Assembly: GCA_965214975.1 (NCBI GenBank)
Contig: OZ244055.1
Location: forward strand, 1,240,001 to 1,304,000
Reading direction: 5' to 3'
Length of the DNA: 64,000 nucleotides
Source: JAJEBT01 sp965214975
Lineage (GTDB): Bacteria > Pseudomonadota > Alphaproteobacteria > MPNO01 > UBA830
Positions 35,839-46,274 of this stretch are shown here, in pieces. Position numbers and translations under genes: made by a program. Positions within the stretch are counted from its first letter, which is position 1, and the number at the start of each line of letters is the position of its first letter. Below the pieces are notes generated by a model. That model did no database searches and had not been told where the DNA came from. It was given only the letters and a program-made list of their open reading frames with translations.

Positions 35839-36204
35839 CTACATGAACCCCAGCTCGAGCCGGGCCGCCTCCGACATCATGTCCATGCTCCAGGGCGGCT
35901 CCCAGGTCAGTTCGAGAGAAACGTCCTCGACACCCGCGACCTCCGCGACCCGGGTCTTGACCTGCTCGGGAAGAATCTCCGCCACCGGGCAGTGGGGGGT
36001 GGTCAGGGTCATCACGAGACCGACCTTGCCGCCGTCGGACACCGCGACATCGTAGATCAGCCCGAGCTCGTAGATGTTGACCGGAATCTCCGGATCGTAG
36101 CACTCCCGGATGGCGGCGATCACGCGCTCCCTGAGCTCCCCCTGCCCTTCGGCTTCCGCAGGCGCCCCTTCCGCGCCGGCCGCGATCCCCTCCCCCGCCG
36201 TCAT
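35839..36204 (-). CDS. sufT: SufT/DUF59 Fe-S assembly factor
   Basis: A 121-residue MIP18/PaaD-like domain: IRECYDPEIPVNIYELGLIYDV, then LTTPHCPVAEILPEQV with the conserved cysteine, and LTWEPPWSMDMMSEAARLELG. It helps mature Fe-S proteins. Start chosen at the ATG overlapping the sufU stop (ATGA). It follows SufU in the common alphaproteobacterial order. Confidence 0.86.
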   Translation of the reverse strand: MTAGEGIAAGAEGAPAEAEGQGELRERVIAAIRECYDPEIPVNIYELGLIYDVAVSDGGKVGLVMTLTTPHCPVAEILPEQVKTRVAEVAGVEDVSLELTWEPPWSMDMMSEAARLELGFM

Positions 36205-36674
36205 TCGTCCCCCTCCGTGGTGACCTCTTTCCGGTCCCCTCTCAGCGCCGCCCGGAACGCGTGCCACGGCAGGGTCGCGCACTTGATTCGGGTGGGGAAC
36301 CTGCGCACGCCCGAAAGCGCCGCGAGCTCTCCGAGGTCTTCCGTCCCGTCCGGCCCCGCCCCGTCCGGCTCCGGCGCGGTCAGCCCCGCGACGAACTGGC
36401 CCGCGGCGTCCAGCGCCTCCTCGAGGCTTCTGCCGGCGAGGGCGTCGGTCATCATGGACGCGGAGGCGACGGCGATCGCGCAGCCCCGGGCGTCGAAACG
36501 CACCTCCTCGACCCTGTCATCCTCGACCCTGACCCGAACCGTCACCCGATCGCCGCAGAGCGGGTTGTTGCCGTGCGCCTCGCAGGTGGCGCCGGGAAGA
36601 TCGCCGCGGTTCCGGGGCGAGCGGTTGTGGTCGAGGATGATCTCCTGGTAGAGATCCCGGAGATCCGCGTTCAC
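36201..36674 (-). CDS. sufU: SufU-type Fe-S assembly/sulfur-transfer protein
   Basis: A 157-residue IscU-like protein with a GTG start. It begins LRDLYQEIILDHNRSPRNRG. The three metal cysteines are in GNNPLCGDRV, ARGCAIAVASASMM and RIKCATLPWHAF, and the insertion between the second and third matches SufU rather than IscU. SufU accepts sulfur from SufS (zinc-dependent transfer). The start overlaps the end of sufS by four bases. Confidence 0.88.
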   Translation of the reverse strand: MNADLRDLYQEIILDHNRSPRNRGDLPGATCEAHGNNPLCGDRVTVRVRVEDDRVEEVRFDARGCAIAVASASMMTDALAGRSLEEALDAAGQFVAGLTAPEPDGAGPDGTEDLGELAALSGVRRFPTRIKCATLPWHAFRAALRGDRKEVTTEGDE

Positions 36675-37909
36675 GGCAGCATCTCCGTCACCCGTCCGAT
36701 GCCGTCGACGAGGGCGTCGACCTCGGCGCGCGTGTTGTAGAGGCCGAACGACGCCCTGACGGTCGCCGCCACCCCGAGCCGGTCCATGAGCGGCTGCGCG
36801 CAGTGGTGCCCGGTGCGCACGGCGATGCCCTCGCAGTCCAGAATGGTGCCCGCGTCGTGCGGGTGGATGTCGCGAAGGTTGAACGAGACGATCGCGGCCT
36901 GGTCGTCGGGCGCCGCCGAGAGTTCCAGGGAGTTCGCGGCCGACAGGCGCTCGAGGGCGTAGCCGAGAAGATCCGCCTCGTGCGCGGCGATCGCCTCGAT
37001 CCCGATTCCGGTCACGAACCCGACGGCGGCGCCGAGGGCGATGGCGCCCGCGATGTTCGGGGTGCCGGCCTCGAACTTGAACGGCAGACCGGCGAAGGTC
37101 GTGCCCTCGAAGGTCACGCGGTCGATCATCTCGCCGCCCGACTGGTAGGGCGGCATGGCGTCGAGAAGACTCTCCTTGCCGTAGAGGACTCCGATGCCGC
37201 TCGGCCCGTAGAGCTTGTGGCCGGAGAACACGTAGAAATCGGCGTCGAGCGCGCTGACGTCGATCCTGCCGTGGGGCGCCGCCTGGCAGCCGTCGACCAG
37301 CGCGAGGGCTCCCGCCTCGTGCGCGCTCCGGATGACGCGCCCGACCGGCACCACGGTTCCGAGCGCGTTGGAGACATGGGTCACCGCGACCATCCTGGTG
37401 CGCGGCGACAGCAGCCGCTCGTACTCGTCGAACAGGAAATTTCCGCGGTCGTCCATCGGCACGACCTTGATCGAGGCGCCGGCCCGCTCGGCCGCGATCT
37501 GCCACGGCACGATGTTGGAATGGTGTTCGAGAACCGAGAGGACGATCTCGTCTCCGGGGCCGAGATTCGCGCCGCCCCAGGACGCGGCGACCAGGTTGAT
37601 GCCCTCGGTGGCGCCGCGCACGAAGACGATCTCGGACGCGGAGGCCGCGTTGACGAAGTCCCGCACCTTCTCCCGGGCGTCCTCCATCGCCTCGGTCGCC
37701 CGCTGGCTCAGGTGGTGGACGCCGCGGTGGACGTTGGCGTAGATCGTTCCGTAGGTCGTCGAGACGCTGTCGATGACGGCCCGCGGCTTCTGCGCGCTGG
37801 CGCCGTTGTCGAGATAGACCAGCGGCCGCCCGCGGACCTGCCGCGAGAGAATCGGGAACTCCCCGCGGATCCTCTCGACGGGATAGGCGCCGTCGTCGCG
37901 CGGGTTCAT
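36671..37909 (-). CDS. sufS: Cysteine desulfurase SufS
   Basis: A 412-residue PLP enzyme of the group II desulfurases. Landmarks are YLDNGASAQKPRAVID, VHRGVHHLSQRAT, HHSNIVPWQ, DFYVFSGHKLYGPSGIGVLYG with the PLP lysine, and RTGHHCAQPLMDRLG with the catalytic cysteine. It removes sulfur from cysteine as a persulfide and hands it to SufU. The gene overlaps sufD by four bases upstream. Confidence 0.92.
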   Translation of the reverse strand: MNPRDDGAYPVERIRGEFPILSRQVRGRPLVYLDNGASAQKPRAVIDSVSTTYGTIYANVHRGVHHLSQRATEAMEDAREKVRDFVNAASASEIVFVRGATEGINLVAASWGGANLGPGDEIVLSVLEHHSNIVPWQIAAERAGASIKVVPMDDRGNFLFDEYERLLSPRTRMVAVTHVSNALGTVVPVGRVIRSAHEAGALALVDGCQAAPHGRIDVSALDADFYVFSGHKLYGPSGIGVLYGKESLLDAMPPYQSGGEMIDRVTFEGTTFAGLPFKFEAGTPNIAGAIALGAAVGFVTGIGIEAIAAHEADLLGYALERLSAANSLELSAAPDDQAAIVSFNLRDIHPHDAGTILDCEGIAVRTGHHCAQPLMDRLGVAATVRASFGLYNTRAEVDALVDGIGRVTEMLP

Positions 37910-39183
37910 GGCGCGAACCCTTCCATCCAGCGCGACACCGCAGCCTCGAGATGGTCCCGCACGACCCCCTCCGGGGCCCCTTCGAGCGCCTCGGCGACGA
38001 AGGCGCGCACGAGAAACGCCCGCGCCCGGTCGGGCGGGACGCCGCGGCTGGCGAGATAGAACAGGGCGTCCCGGTCGAGCTCCCCCACCGTCGCTCCGTG
38101 AGCGCATCTGACGTCGTCGGCGAGAATGCGCAGCTCGGGCTTGCTGTCCGCCCGCGTGCCCGGAGACAGCAGCAGGCTGCGTCCGGACTGGGCGGATTCG
38201 GTTCCCGCCGCGCCGGCGCAGACATCGACGCCGCCCTGGAACACCGCCCGGGCGCGGTCGTCGAGAACGTTGCGGAAGACCTGCCCGCTCGTCGCCCGCT
38301 CCGCCCGGTGCGCGACCCGCACGGTGTTGTCGCCGTGCTGGCGGCCCCGCAGGAGCAGCCCTCCCCGGAGATCGCAGGCGGCGCCGGCGCCGGCGAGGAC
38401 GACCCGGGCCTCGTTGCGCGACAGCGCCGCCCCAGTTCCGAGAACCGTGGCGGAGCAGGTCGCGTCCGCGTCGAGGCTGGCCTCGACGAGCGCGGTGTGG
38501 AAGGCGGCCGGCGCCTCGGCCTGGAGCTTGACATGGACCGCCCGGGCGCCGCGCGCGAGGCGCAGTTCCGTCACCGCGTTGGTCCACGACGGCGCCGGTC
38601 CGGATCCGACGAAGGTCTCGACCACCGTGACCCGGCCGCCGGCGCCGACGGAGACCACGCTGCGCGGATGCAACGCGATCGCGGGCCCCGTGCCGCAGGC
38701 GACGTGAAGCACCTGCACGGGCCGTTCGAGCGCGACGCCGTCACCGACCCGCAGCACGATCCCGTCGCGCATGAAGGCGGCGTTGAGCGCCGCGAGGGGC
38801 GTTTCCGGGGCGGCGGCGGGGCGCAGCCGGCCGGACTCCGCGACCGCCGTCGAGAGCGGCTCGACCGTCACCCCGTCCGGCATGGCGCCGGCGTCGGAAA
38901 CGTCCGCCTGGCCGTTGACGACCGTGACCCGGTGGGCGCCCGGGAGCAGGAACGGACCCAGCGCCGGCAGGTCGATCCCGGCGGAATCCGCGAAGGGGTC
39001 GAAGTCCGTGCGGGCGAGGCGGTCGAGGCTGGTGTATCTCCAGGCCTCGTCGCGGAGGGTCGGGAATCCGGTTTCGGCGAAGGCGGCGAGCGCCCTGGCG
39101 CGCGCGTCGGCGGGCCCCGGAAGGCGGGCGCGCCCTCTCTCGAAATGTCCGAGAATGGCCTCGGTCTGCGCGCCGGGAATCAT
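37906..39183 (-). CDS. sufD: Fe-S cluster assembly protein SufD
   Basis: A 425-residue beta-helix scaffold paralogous to SufB. It has FPTLRDEAWRYTSLDRLARTDF at the N-terminus and the conserved C-terminal region RAVFQGGVDVCAG...SKPELRILADDVRCAHGATVGELDRDALFYLASRGV with the histidine used at the SufB-SufD interface. It forms SufBC2D with the two upstream gene products. Start at 39183; a longer frame upstream is low complexity and lies within sufC. Confidence 0.9.
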   Translation of the reverse strand: MIPGAQTEAILGHFERGRARLPGPADARARALAAFAETGFPTLRDEAWRYTSLDRLARTDFDPFADSAGIDLPALGPFLLPGAHRVTVVNGQADVSDAGAMPDGVTVEPLSTAVAESGRLRPAAAPETPLAALNAAFMRDGIVLRVGDGVALERPVQVLHVACGTGPAIALHPRSVVSVGAGGRVTVVETFVGSGPAPSWTNAVTELRLARGARAVHVKLQAEAPAAFHTALVEASLDADATCSATVLGTGAALSRNEARVVLAGAGAACDLRGGLLLRGRQHGDNTVRVAHRAERATSGQVFRNVLDDRARAVFQGGVDVCAGAAGTESAQSGRSLLLSPGTRADSKPELRILADDVRCAHGATVGELDRDALFYLASRGVPPDRARAFLVRAFVAEALEGAPEGVVRDHLEAAVSRWMEGFAP

Positions 39184-39190
39184 CGTTCGC

Positions 39191-39955
<765 letters not shown>

Positions 39956-39960
39956 CGCGC

Positions 39961-41412
<1,452 letters not shown>

Positions 41413-41424
41413 GGCGCCCTCCCG

Positions 41425-41850
41425 TCAGGCCGCCGGCGCGGCGGCCGCCGGCCGCGCCATGTCGGCGAGCGAGACGCCTTCCAGCGCGCCGACCAGCGCG
41501 TCGTTGATGCGGCGCCAGTTGGTCCGGGTCGGGCACAGCGCCTCGATCTCGCAAACGGTGCCGTCGCCGGCCATGCACTCGGTCAGCGCGATCGGCCCCT
41601 CTAGCGCGGCGATGATCTGCGCCACCGAGACGTCCTCGGGGCCGCGGGCGAGCGTGTAGCCGCCGGCCGCGCCGCGCCGCGAACGCAGAAGCCCCGCTGC
41701 GGCGAGCCGCTTGAGGAGCTTGCGCGCGGTGGGCTCGGGCAGCGCGGCGTTCCGCGCGAGCCCGCCCGCGGTCGAGCCCCGCCCGCCGGAGCGCGCGAGC
41801 TCGACCATCAGGATCACCCCGTAGTCGGCCATGCGGCTGAGCTTGATCAT
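41425..41850 (-). CDS. Rrf2-family regulator of the SUF operon
   Basis: A 141-residue Rrf2/IscR-type repressor. The winged helix spans MIKLSRMADYGVILMVELAR and LPEPTARKLLKRLAAAGLLRSRRGAAGGYTLAR. The cluster-binding loop has three cysteines (CMAGDGTVCEIEALC), so Fe-S sensing is expected. First gene of the operon, which fits the known role of such regulators as autoregulators of suf genes. A promoter and an inverted repeat lie just upstream. Confidence 0.9.
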   Translation of the reverse strand: MIKLSRMADYGVILMVELARSGGRGSTAGGLARNAALPEPTARKLLKRLAAAGLLRSRRGAAGGYTLARGPEDVSVAQIIAALEGPIALTECMAGDGTVCEIEALCPTRTNWRRINDALVGALEGVSLADMARPAAAAPAA

Positions 41851-41890
41851 CCGTGCTCGCGCCTCGGGAAACGGCACCGGATCGGTCCCG

Positions 41891-41938
41891 TTACAGGAGA
41901 TAGGGGGCCGTTGACGGAGTGTCAAGGGTTTCCTGTAA
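41891..41938 (-). promoter_or_regulatory. SUF operon promoter inside an inverted repeat
   Basis: On the minus strand TTGACA (41925-41920), a 17-base spacer and TATCTC (41902-41897) form a sigma-70-like promoter 47 bases before the regulator start. The half-sites TTACAGGA (41891-41898 on +) and TCCTGTAA (41931-41938) flank it as a perfect inverted repeat, 40 bases centre to centre, one overlapping the -10. Candidate operator for the Rrf2 protein; inferred. Confidence 0.6.
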
Positions 41939-41950
41939 TGCGCCCGGGAC

Positions 41951-42394
41951 GATCCCACGCTCGGTTTGATCGGCGTTTCGGGTTCCCGGCGAGGCCGGCT
42001 GGACCGGGCTCCGGCTTTTCGCCGCCGATTCGGCCAGGATGGCGGCATGGGCCACCGAGCGCACGCCAGACCCCTCTTCGAGAGCACGCCCGACGGCTTC
42101 CCGCTTGCCAACGTGACGGTTCGTCTCGCGGAACCGCACGAGCGCGTGCGGCGGGACGCGACGGTCGCGCGGCACCACCACCTCGGCTTCAAGCGCTTCG
42201 CCGGACGCGGGCTGCGCCATGTCGTCGAGTGGCGCGAGCAGCGGGTCGCGCCTGCGGGGTGGCAGCCTTCAAGAGCGTGCACCGGGACCGCTGGATCGGC
42301 TGGTCGCCGCGCCGGCGGCACCGACGCCTGCACCTGATCGCGAACAACCCCGCTTCGTCATCCTCGGCGGAAAGGGTGTCTTCCCGTGCCTTGC
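41951..42394 (+). mobile_element. DruA/ISAs1-type element, left half (copy B), interrupted
   Basis: Starts with GATCCCACGCTCGG and encodes the DruA N-terminus (VTVRLAEPHERVRRDATVARHH, then LGFKRFAGRGLRHVVEW) from ATG 42047. The same 7-bp deletion as in copies A and C lies before AFKSVHRDRW near 42262. The sequence ends with CTTGC at 42390-42394, and the element continues at 44404 beyond the inserted IS1634. Confidence 0.82.
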
Positions 42395-44403
42395 CTCGTC
42401 TTCTACAGTGGTTTCAGGAAATGTCCGCTGATTCCGCCGGTTGCATGACACGCCGAAGGGCTTGGCACCACACTCGGCGCCATGACCCGTTGCGGGGTGT
42501 TCCGAGGCGCTTCAGGCGCCGGTCGTCGCGGCCTCCTCCTTCTCCGCGGCGATCCGTCGCACGGTTCCGGGCAAGCGCACGCCGACGCACCGTGCGATCC
42601 GGCCGGCGACGCCGACCGTCCTGCTGCGAACCGCGAAGCTTTTGCCCTGGTGCTCGATGCGGGTTTCCGTCAACGCCTCGAGATCCCGCAGCACGTCCGC
42701 CCACTCGGCCGCGATGCCGGCGTCTTCCATGCGGCGCTGAAGATCCTTCTGCAGCACCAGGGCGAGGAACGAGCAGAAGACATGGCCGCAGATCGTGGCG
42801 TCGGTCCTGTGGAAGACCGGGCGGGTCTCGAGCAGGCTCTTGGCGGTCCGGAACACCTGCTCCACCATCCACAGCTGCTTGTATCTCAGGGCGATGTCCA
42901 CGGCTGTCAGGGAGGTGTTGGTTCTCAGCACCCAGATGCCGTCGAAGCGTTTCTCGTCGCGCGCCTTGTCGCGATCGATCGTGACCGAACCCCTCTCGAT
43001 CCTCAGGTAGCGCCTGAAGCCCCTGTTGGAGACGAGGCTCCCGGGGCCCTTCCCGTTCAGCCTGCTCTCCAGACTGGCCAGGATCCGGTCGCGCGTCGCG
43101 GCGTCCTTGCGCGCCTCGGCCGGATTGCGGCACACGACGTAGCGACGCGCCCCGTCTCCGCCCGGCGGAACCGTGACGTCCTTGACCTCCAGCTCCATCG
43201 GGTCCGGGCGCTGGCGGACAACCTCGACGGTCTCGAACGGCGCGCTGTCGGCGAGAACCGTGTCCCGGATCTCCTTCGTCCGACGCGGGCGGGCGCCGAG
43301 GATGTACTGCCAGCCCCGCGCCTCGACCGCGGCGATCATGTCCCCGGAGATCATCCCGGCGTCGGCCACAAGGCACACCGAGCGGACCCCGAAGCGCTTC
43401 TGCAGGCGGGCCGCCACCAGGTCCAGCGTCGTCACGTCGGCGGTGTTGCCGGGCCACATCTCGCTGCACACCGGCATCCCGTCGCCGTCGAGCACCATCC
43501 CCGGAACCATCTGCCTGCAGTCGCCGCGACGGTCCTTGCTCTTGCCGTGCCGGCCCAGGCTCTCGCCGCCCTCGCCGGTGAAGTGCAGCGACGTGGTGTC
43601 GAAGAACACGAGATCGAGATCGGTGAACAGGTCGCGCCGCCGGTGGAACAGGGTCTCCTCGATCCGGTCCTTGACGCGCCGCTCGAAGCGCTCGCCGGCC
43701 TCGCCGTCGCCAAGCGTCTCGCCGAGCCAGCCCATCGCTCCGTGGAGCTGGTGCAGTTCCAGCGCCTCCGCGCCTTCGATCTTCCGGCCCCGCCGCCACT
43801 TCAGGGCGCTGCGGTCCGAGCCGGAGACCATGAGGCGGTGCAGGACGGTGAAGAACACGGCGCGCTCGACGTCGAAGCCGAAGTTCCGTCCCGCAAGCAG
43901 GGAGCGCACCGCCCCGCGGCATCCGCTCTCGCGCCACAGGCGCTCGAAGACCAGGGAGGGGCCGATGACCACGACTTCCGCGTCCGGCCCGTTCCCCGCG
44001 TCGTGCTCGGACAGGACGACGAGGGACTCGGCGAAGCGGGCGGCGGAGGCCGCCAGCCTGTCGACGGCTCCGGAAGGGGCGAGCCTGTCGAGCCTTCCGA
44101 TGGTGGCGATGACGGTCTGCCGGACCTTTTTGCCCTCGCGGCGGTTCTCGACGATCTGGAGGTACTTGTACTTGCCGGCGGGCTTGAGGCGAAAGAACAT
44201 GGCGGACTCCCCGTGTGCACCACGCCATGATACGGGCGCACGGGAAAAGATCAACGCCTGAAGTCGTTCCGGAATCCGAATCACCAGATTTATTGCACTA
44301 CATTTTCCCGGAGCTCCGGCGCTCGCCGGAACCAACCCTTTTGTTTCGCTGACTCTTTCCCGGAGCGGTTCTCGAATATCCCGGCCGGACTGTAGAAGAC
44401 GAG
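42395..44403 (-). mobile_element. IS1634-family insertion sequence, complete, nested
   Basis: A 2009-bp element with perfect 15-base inverted ends (CTCGTCTTCTACAGT at the left and its complement at 44389-44403). The 5-base target duplication CTTGC is at 42390-42394 and 44404-44408. Removing it with one CTTGC restores the DruA sequence GTGCCTTGCCCCGTTCGCG exactly as in copy A. It carries one full-length transposase gene. Confidence 0.92.
42512..44200 (-). CDS. IS1634-family transposase
   Basis: A 562-residue DDE transposase. It begins MFFRLKPAGKYKYLQIVENRREGKKVRQTVIATIGRLDRL, the usual opening of the family, which fixes the start at 44200 (the open frame runs to 44335). The catalytic aspartates are in DLVFFDTTSLHFTG and VCLVADAGMIS. 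The third acidic residue is in LWMVEQVFRTAKSLLETRPVFHRT. No stop or frameshift is seen, so it may be active. Confidence 0.9.
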   Translation of the reverse strand: MFFRLKPAGKYKYLQIVENRREGKKVRQTVIATIGRLDRLAPSGAVDRLAASAARFAESLVVLSEHDAGNGPDAEVVVIGPSLVFERLWRESGCRGAVRSLLAGRNFGFDVERAVFFTVLHRLMVSGSDRSALKWRRGRKIEGAEALELHQLHGAMGWLGETLGDGEAGERFERRVKDRIEETLFHRRRDLFTDLDLVFFDTTSLHFTGEGGESLGRHGKSKDRRGDCRQMVPGMVLDGDGMPVCSEMWPGNTADVTTLDLVAARLQKRFGVRSVCLVADAGMISGDMIAAVEARGWQYILGARPRRTKEIRDTVLADSAPFETVEVVRQRPDPMELEVKDVTVPPGGDGARRYVVCRNPAEARKDAATRDRILASLESRLNGKGPGSLVSNRGFRRYLRIERGSVTIDRDKARDEKRFDGIWVLRTNTSLTAVDIALRYKQLWMVEQVFRTAKSLLETRPVFHRTDATICGHVFCSFLALVLQKDLQRRMEDAGIAAEWADVLRDLEALTETRIEHQGKSFAVRSRTVGVAGRIARCVGVRLPGTVRRIAAEKEEAATTGA

Positions 44404-45182
44404 CTTGCCCCGTTCGCGCTGGCCGCGATGGTGCGCCGCCTCTCCGACGACTGGCGACCCCCTATGGTCATTCGCTGCCGGTGGCGGAGTCGTTTCCCGA
44501 CCCGAAATTCTTCGACGGCGCCATCCACAAGGCCGCCAACTGGCGCCATCCTGGCAACACGAAGGGCTTCGCCCGCCACAACGGCCGCTGCACCGACCCC
44601 CACGGCGCGCCCAAGCGGCTGCACGTCCGCGCCCTGCGCCGCGACGCCTGCCGGCGGCTCCGCGCGCGCGGCCCGCTGCCCGCCGAACGGCAGCCAAAGG
44701 GCCCTGTCCGCAGGGCGCCGGGCGAGATCCGCTCCCTTTTCGAGGAGCTCGGCGGAATCGAGGACTTCCGGCGCGGCCGGGGTCGCAAGCACCGGATCGC
44801 GACCGTGCTCGCGACCTATCTCCTCGCGCGGCTCTCGAACATGCGCGGGCCGGTCGCCGCCGCCGAGTGCGCAAGCACGCTGTCGCAGCGGGAGCCGGAA
44901 GCGCCCGGCGCCTGGAAAGACCCGAAGACCGGCCGCTTCGTGCCGGTCCCGGAGCCGGCCCTGCACCGCGTCGTCACCTCCGTCGACCCCGAGCGGTTCG
45001 AGGCGGCGCTGCAGCGCTTCGCGATGGCGCGGCCGAACCTCGGCCGCGCGATCGCGGTCGACGGCAAGCGCATCCGCGGCGCGAACCGCCGCGCCCGTGC
45101 CGTTTTTCCCGACCGCTGTCAACGGCTTCGGCGACATGCATCGGCGCAGGTGGGCAACCCCGACATAGCGCGGCGCTTCTGA
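44404..45182 (+). mobile_element. DruA/ISAs1-type element, right part of copy B, truncated
   Basis: Continues copy B after the nested IS: FALAAMVRRLSDDW, a frameshift near 44455, then ESFPDPKFFDGAIHKAANW, GNTKGFARHNGRCTDPHGAPKRLHVRAL. After that comes the ISAs1 part, IEDFRRGRGRKHRIATVLATYLLARLSNMRGPVAAAECAS and RVVTSVDPERFEAAL, AIAVDGKRIRGANRR. The DDE region is entered (AVDGKRIRGA) but the C-terminus and right end are missing after 45182. It shows that DruA and ISAs1 domains belong to one transposase. Confidence 0.8.
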
Positions 45183-45209
45183 CGTGCACAAAGTCTTCAG
45201 TAACTCCGC

Positions 45210-45632
45210 TCATGCCGCCGTCCAGGGGTCGACGATGTCGAGGCCGATGTCCTCGAAGTCGCGCACATTGCGTGTCGCCACCGTCAGGCCCCGCGAACGG
45301 GCGATCGCGGCGATCTGACAATCGGGGAACCCGACAGGCCGGCCGGCGGCGTGACGGTCTGCGAAGATTGCGGCGAAGGCGACGGCCGCTGCGCTGTCGA
45401 AGGGCAACACCCGGCCCGCGAAGTCTTCCGAGATCATGGCATCGATCCCGGCCACGAGGCTCCGACGACGACTGCCTTCCGGAAGGATCGCCGCGCCGCG
45501 CCGCAACTCCGCCTCTCCGACCGTGCTGAAATACAGGTCGGCGGCATCCTTGTGACCGAACCAGTCCAGGACGGCCGGAGCGGGAGACAGACGCATCAGT
45601 TCCGAGACGAGATTCGTGTCAACCAGGATCAT
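45210..45632 (-). CDS. vapC: VapC-type PIN-domain RNase toxin
   Basis: A 140-residue PIN domain. Acidic active-site residues are seen in MILVDTNLVSEL, GEAELRRG, GFPDCQIAAIA and TRNVRDFEDIGLDIVDPW. VapC toxins cleave tRNA or rRNA. The start lies 11 bases after the antitoxin stop on the same strand, forming a standard vapBC operon. Confidence 0.88.
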   Translation of the reverse strand: MILVDTNLVSELMRLSPAPAVLDWFGHKDAADLYFSTVGEAELRRGAAILPEGSRRRSLVAGIDAMISEDFAGRVLPFDSAAAVAFAAIFADRHAAGRPVGFPDCQIAAIARSRGLTVATRNVRDFEDIGLDIVDPWTAA

Positions 45633-45643
45633 GGCGGCCCGTC

Positions 45644-45892
45644 TCAATCGAAACGCGGCGGCTCGGGCATGGCTTCGCGCGCCGGAAGGTCGAGCTCCAC
45701 CCCGCCCAATGCGGCGAACCGGCGATGAATGGCTTCGCCGAGGTTCACCGGGACAGCTGGCTTGCCGACCGCCGCCCGCAGAATCTGCCGCGCCTCCTCT
45801 TCCATGGACCGATGGCGCTCGGCGGCGCGCACCCGCAGGCGGGTCTTCACGTCGTCGTCGAGATTGCGGATCGTGATGCTTGCCATGGCCAT
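45644..45892 (-). CDS. vapB: VapB/FitA-type ribbon-helix-helix antitoxin
   Basis: An 82-residue antitoxin. The N-terminal ribbon-helix-helix is MASITIRNLDDDVKTRLRVRAAERHRSMEEEARQIL, as in FitA. The C-terminal tail (GGVELDLPAREAMPEPPRFD) should wrap the toxin. It represses its own operon by family. MAMAS or the internal MAS could be the start. Confidence 0.86.
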   Translation of the reverse strand: MAMASITIRNLDDDVKTRLRVRAAERHRSMEEEARQILRAAVGKPAVPVNLGEAIHRRFAALGGVELDLPAREAMPEPPRFD

Positions 45893-45964
45893 GCCCTCCG
45901 TTCGTCAAGGAGACCAGCTTACGCTCCGATTGCGCTGCTATCAAGACGCTGGGGCGATTGTAAC

Positions 45965-46120
45965 AGGAGTGTCCACGCTCCCCGATTGCGGCCGATTCCG
46001 GTCGGTCCGGGCCGCGTCCGGGCGTTGCGGCGGCGCGCCGCGGCGACCGGGGGGACAGGACTGCGGCGAAGGCGTCCCTGCGCCGGAGCGCGACCGGACA
46101 TCAGGAGCCGGTCCCGTGCA
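45965..46120 (-). mobile_element. ISAs1/DruA-type right-end relic
   Basis: Begins CAGGAGTGTCCACGCTCCCC and follows the right end at 10480-10655 in inverted orientation, including the codons around RRRDAFAAVLSP near 46050-46100 of the transposase C-terminus. It is upstream of vapB. No gene is seen between it and the TPR gene. Confidence 0.65.
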
Positions 46121-46274
46121 GCCTGACCCCGCGCCCGCGAATCGCGCGCACCCGCGCGCGTTCCAAACCCTTTCCAAATGGTGGGGAGTCCGTCGCGTTC
46201 GACCCGCGGACGCCCCGGGCCGGGCCTCGCCGACCGGGAGTCTTGCAAGTTCCTCCGGTGAAAGCATCCTCGAC

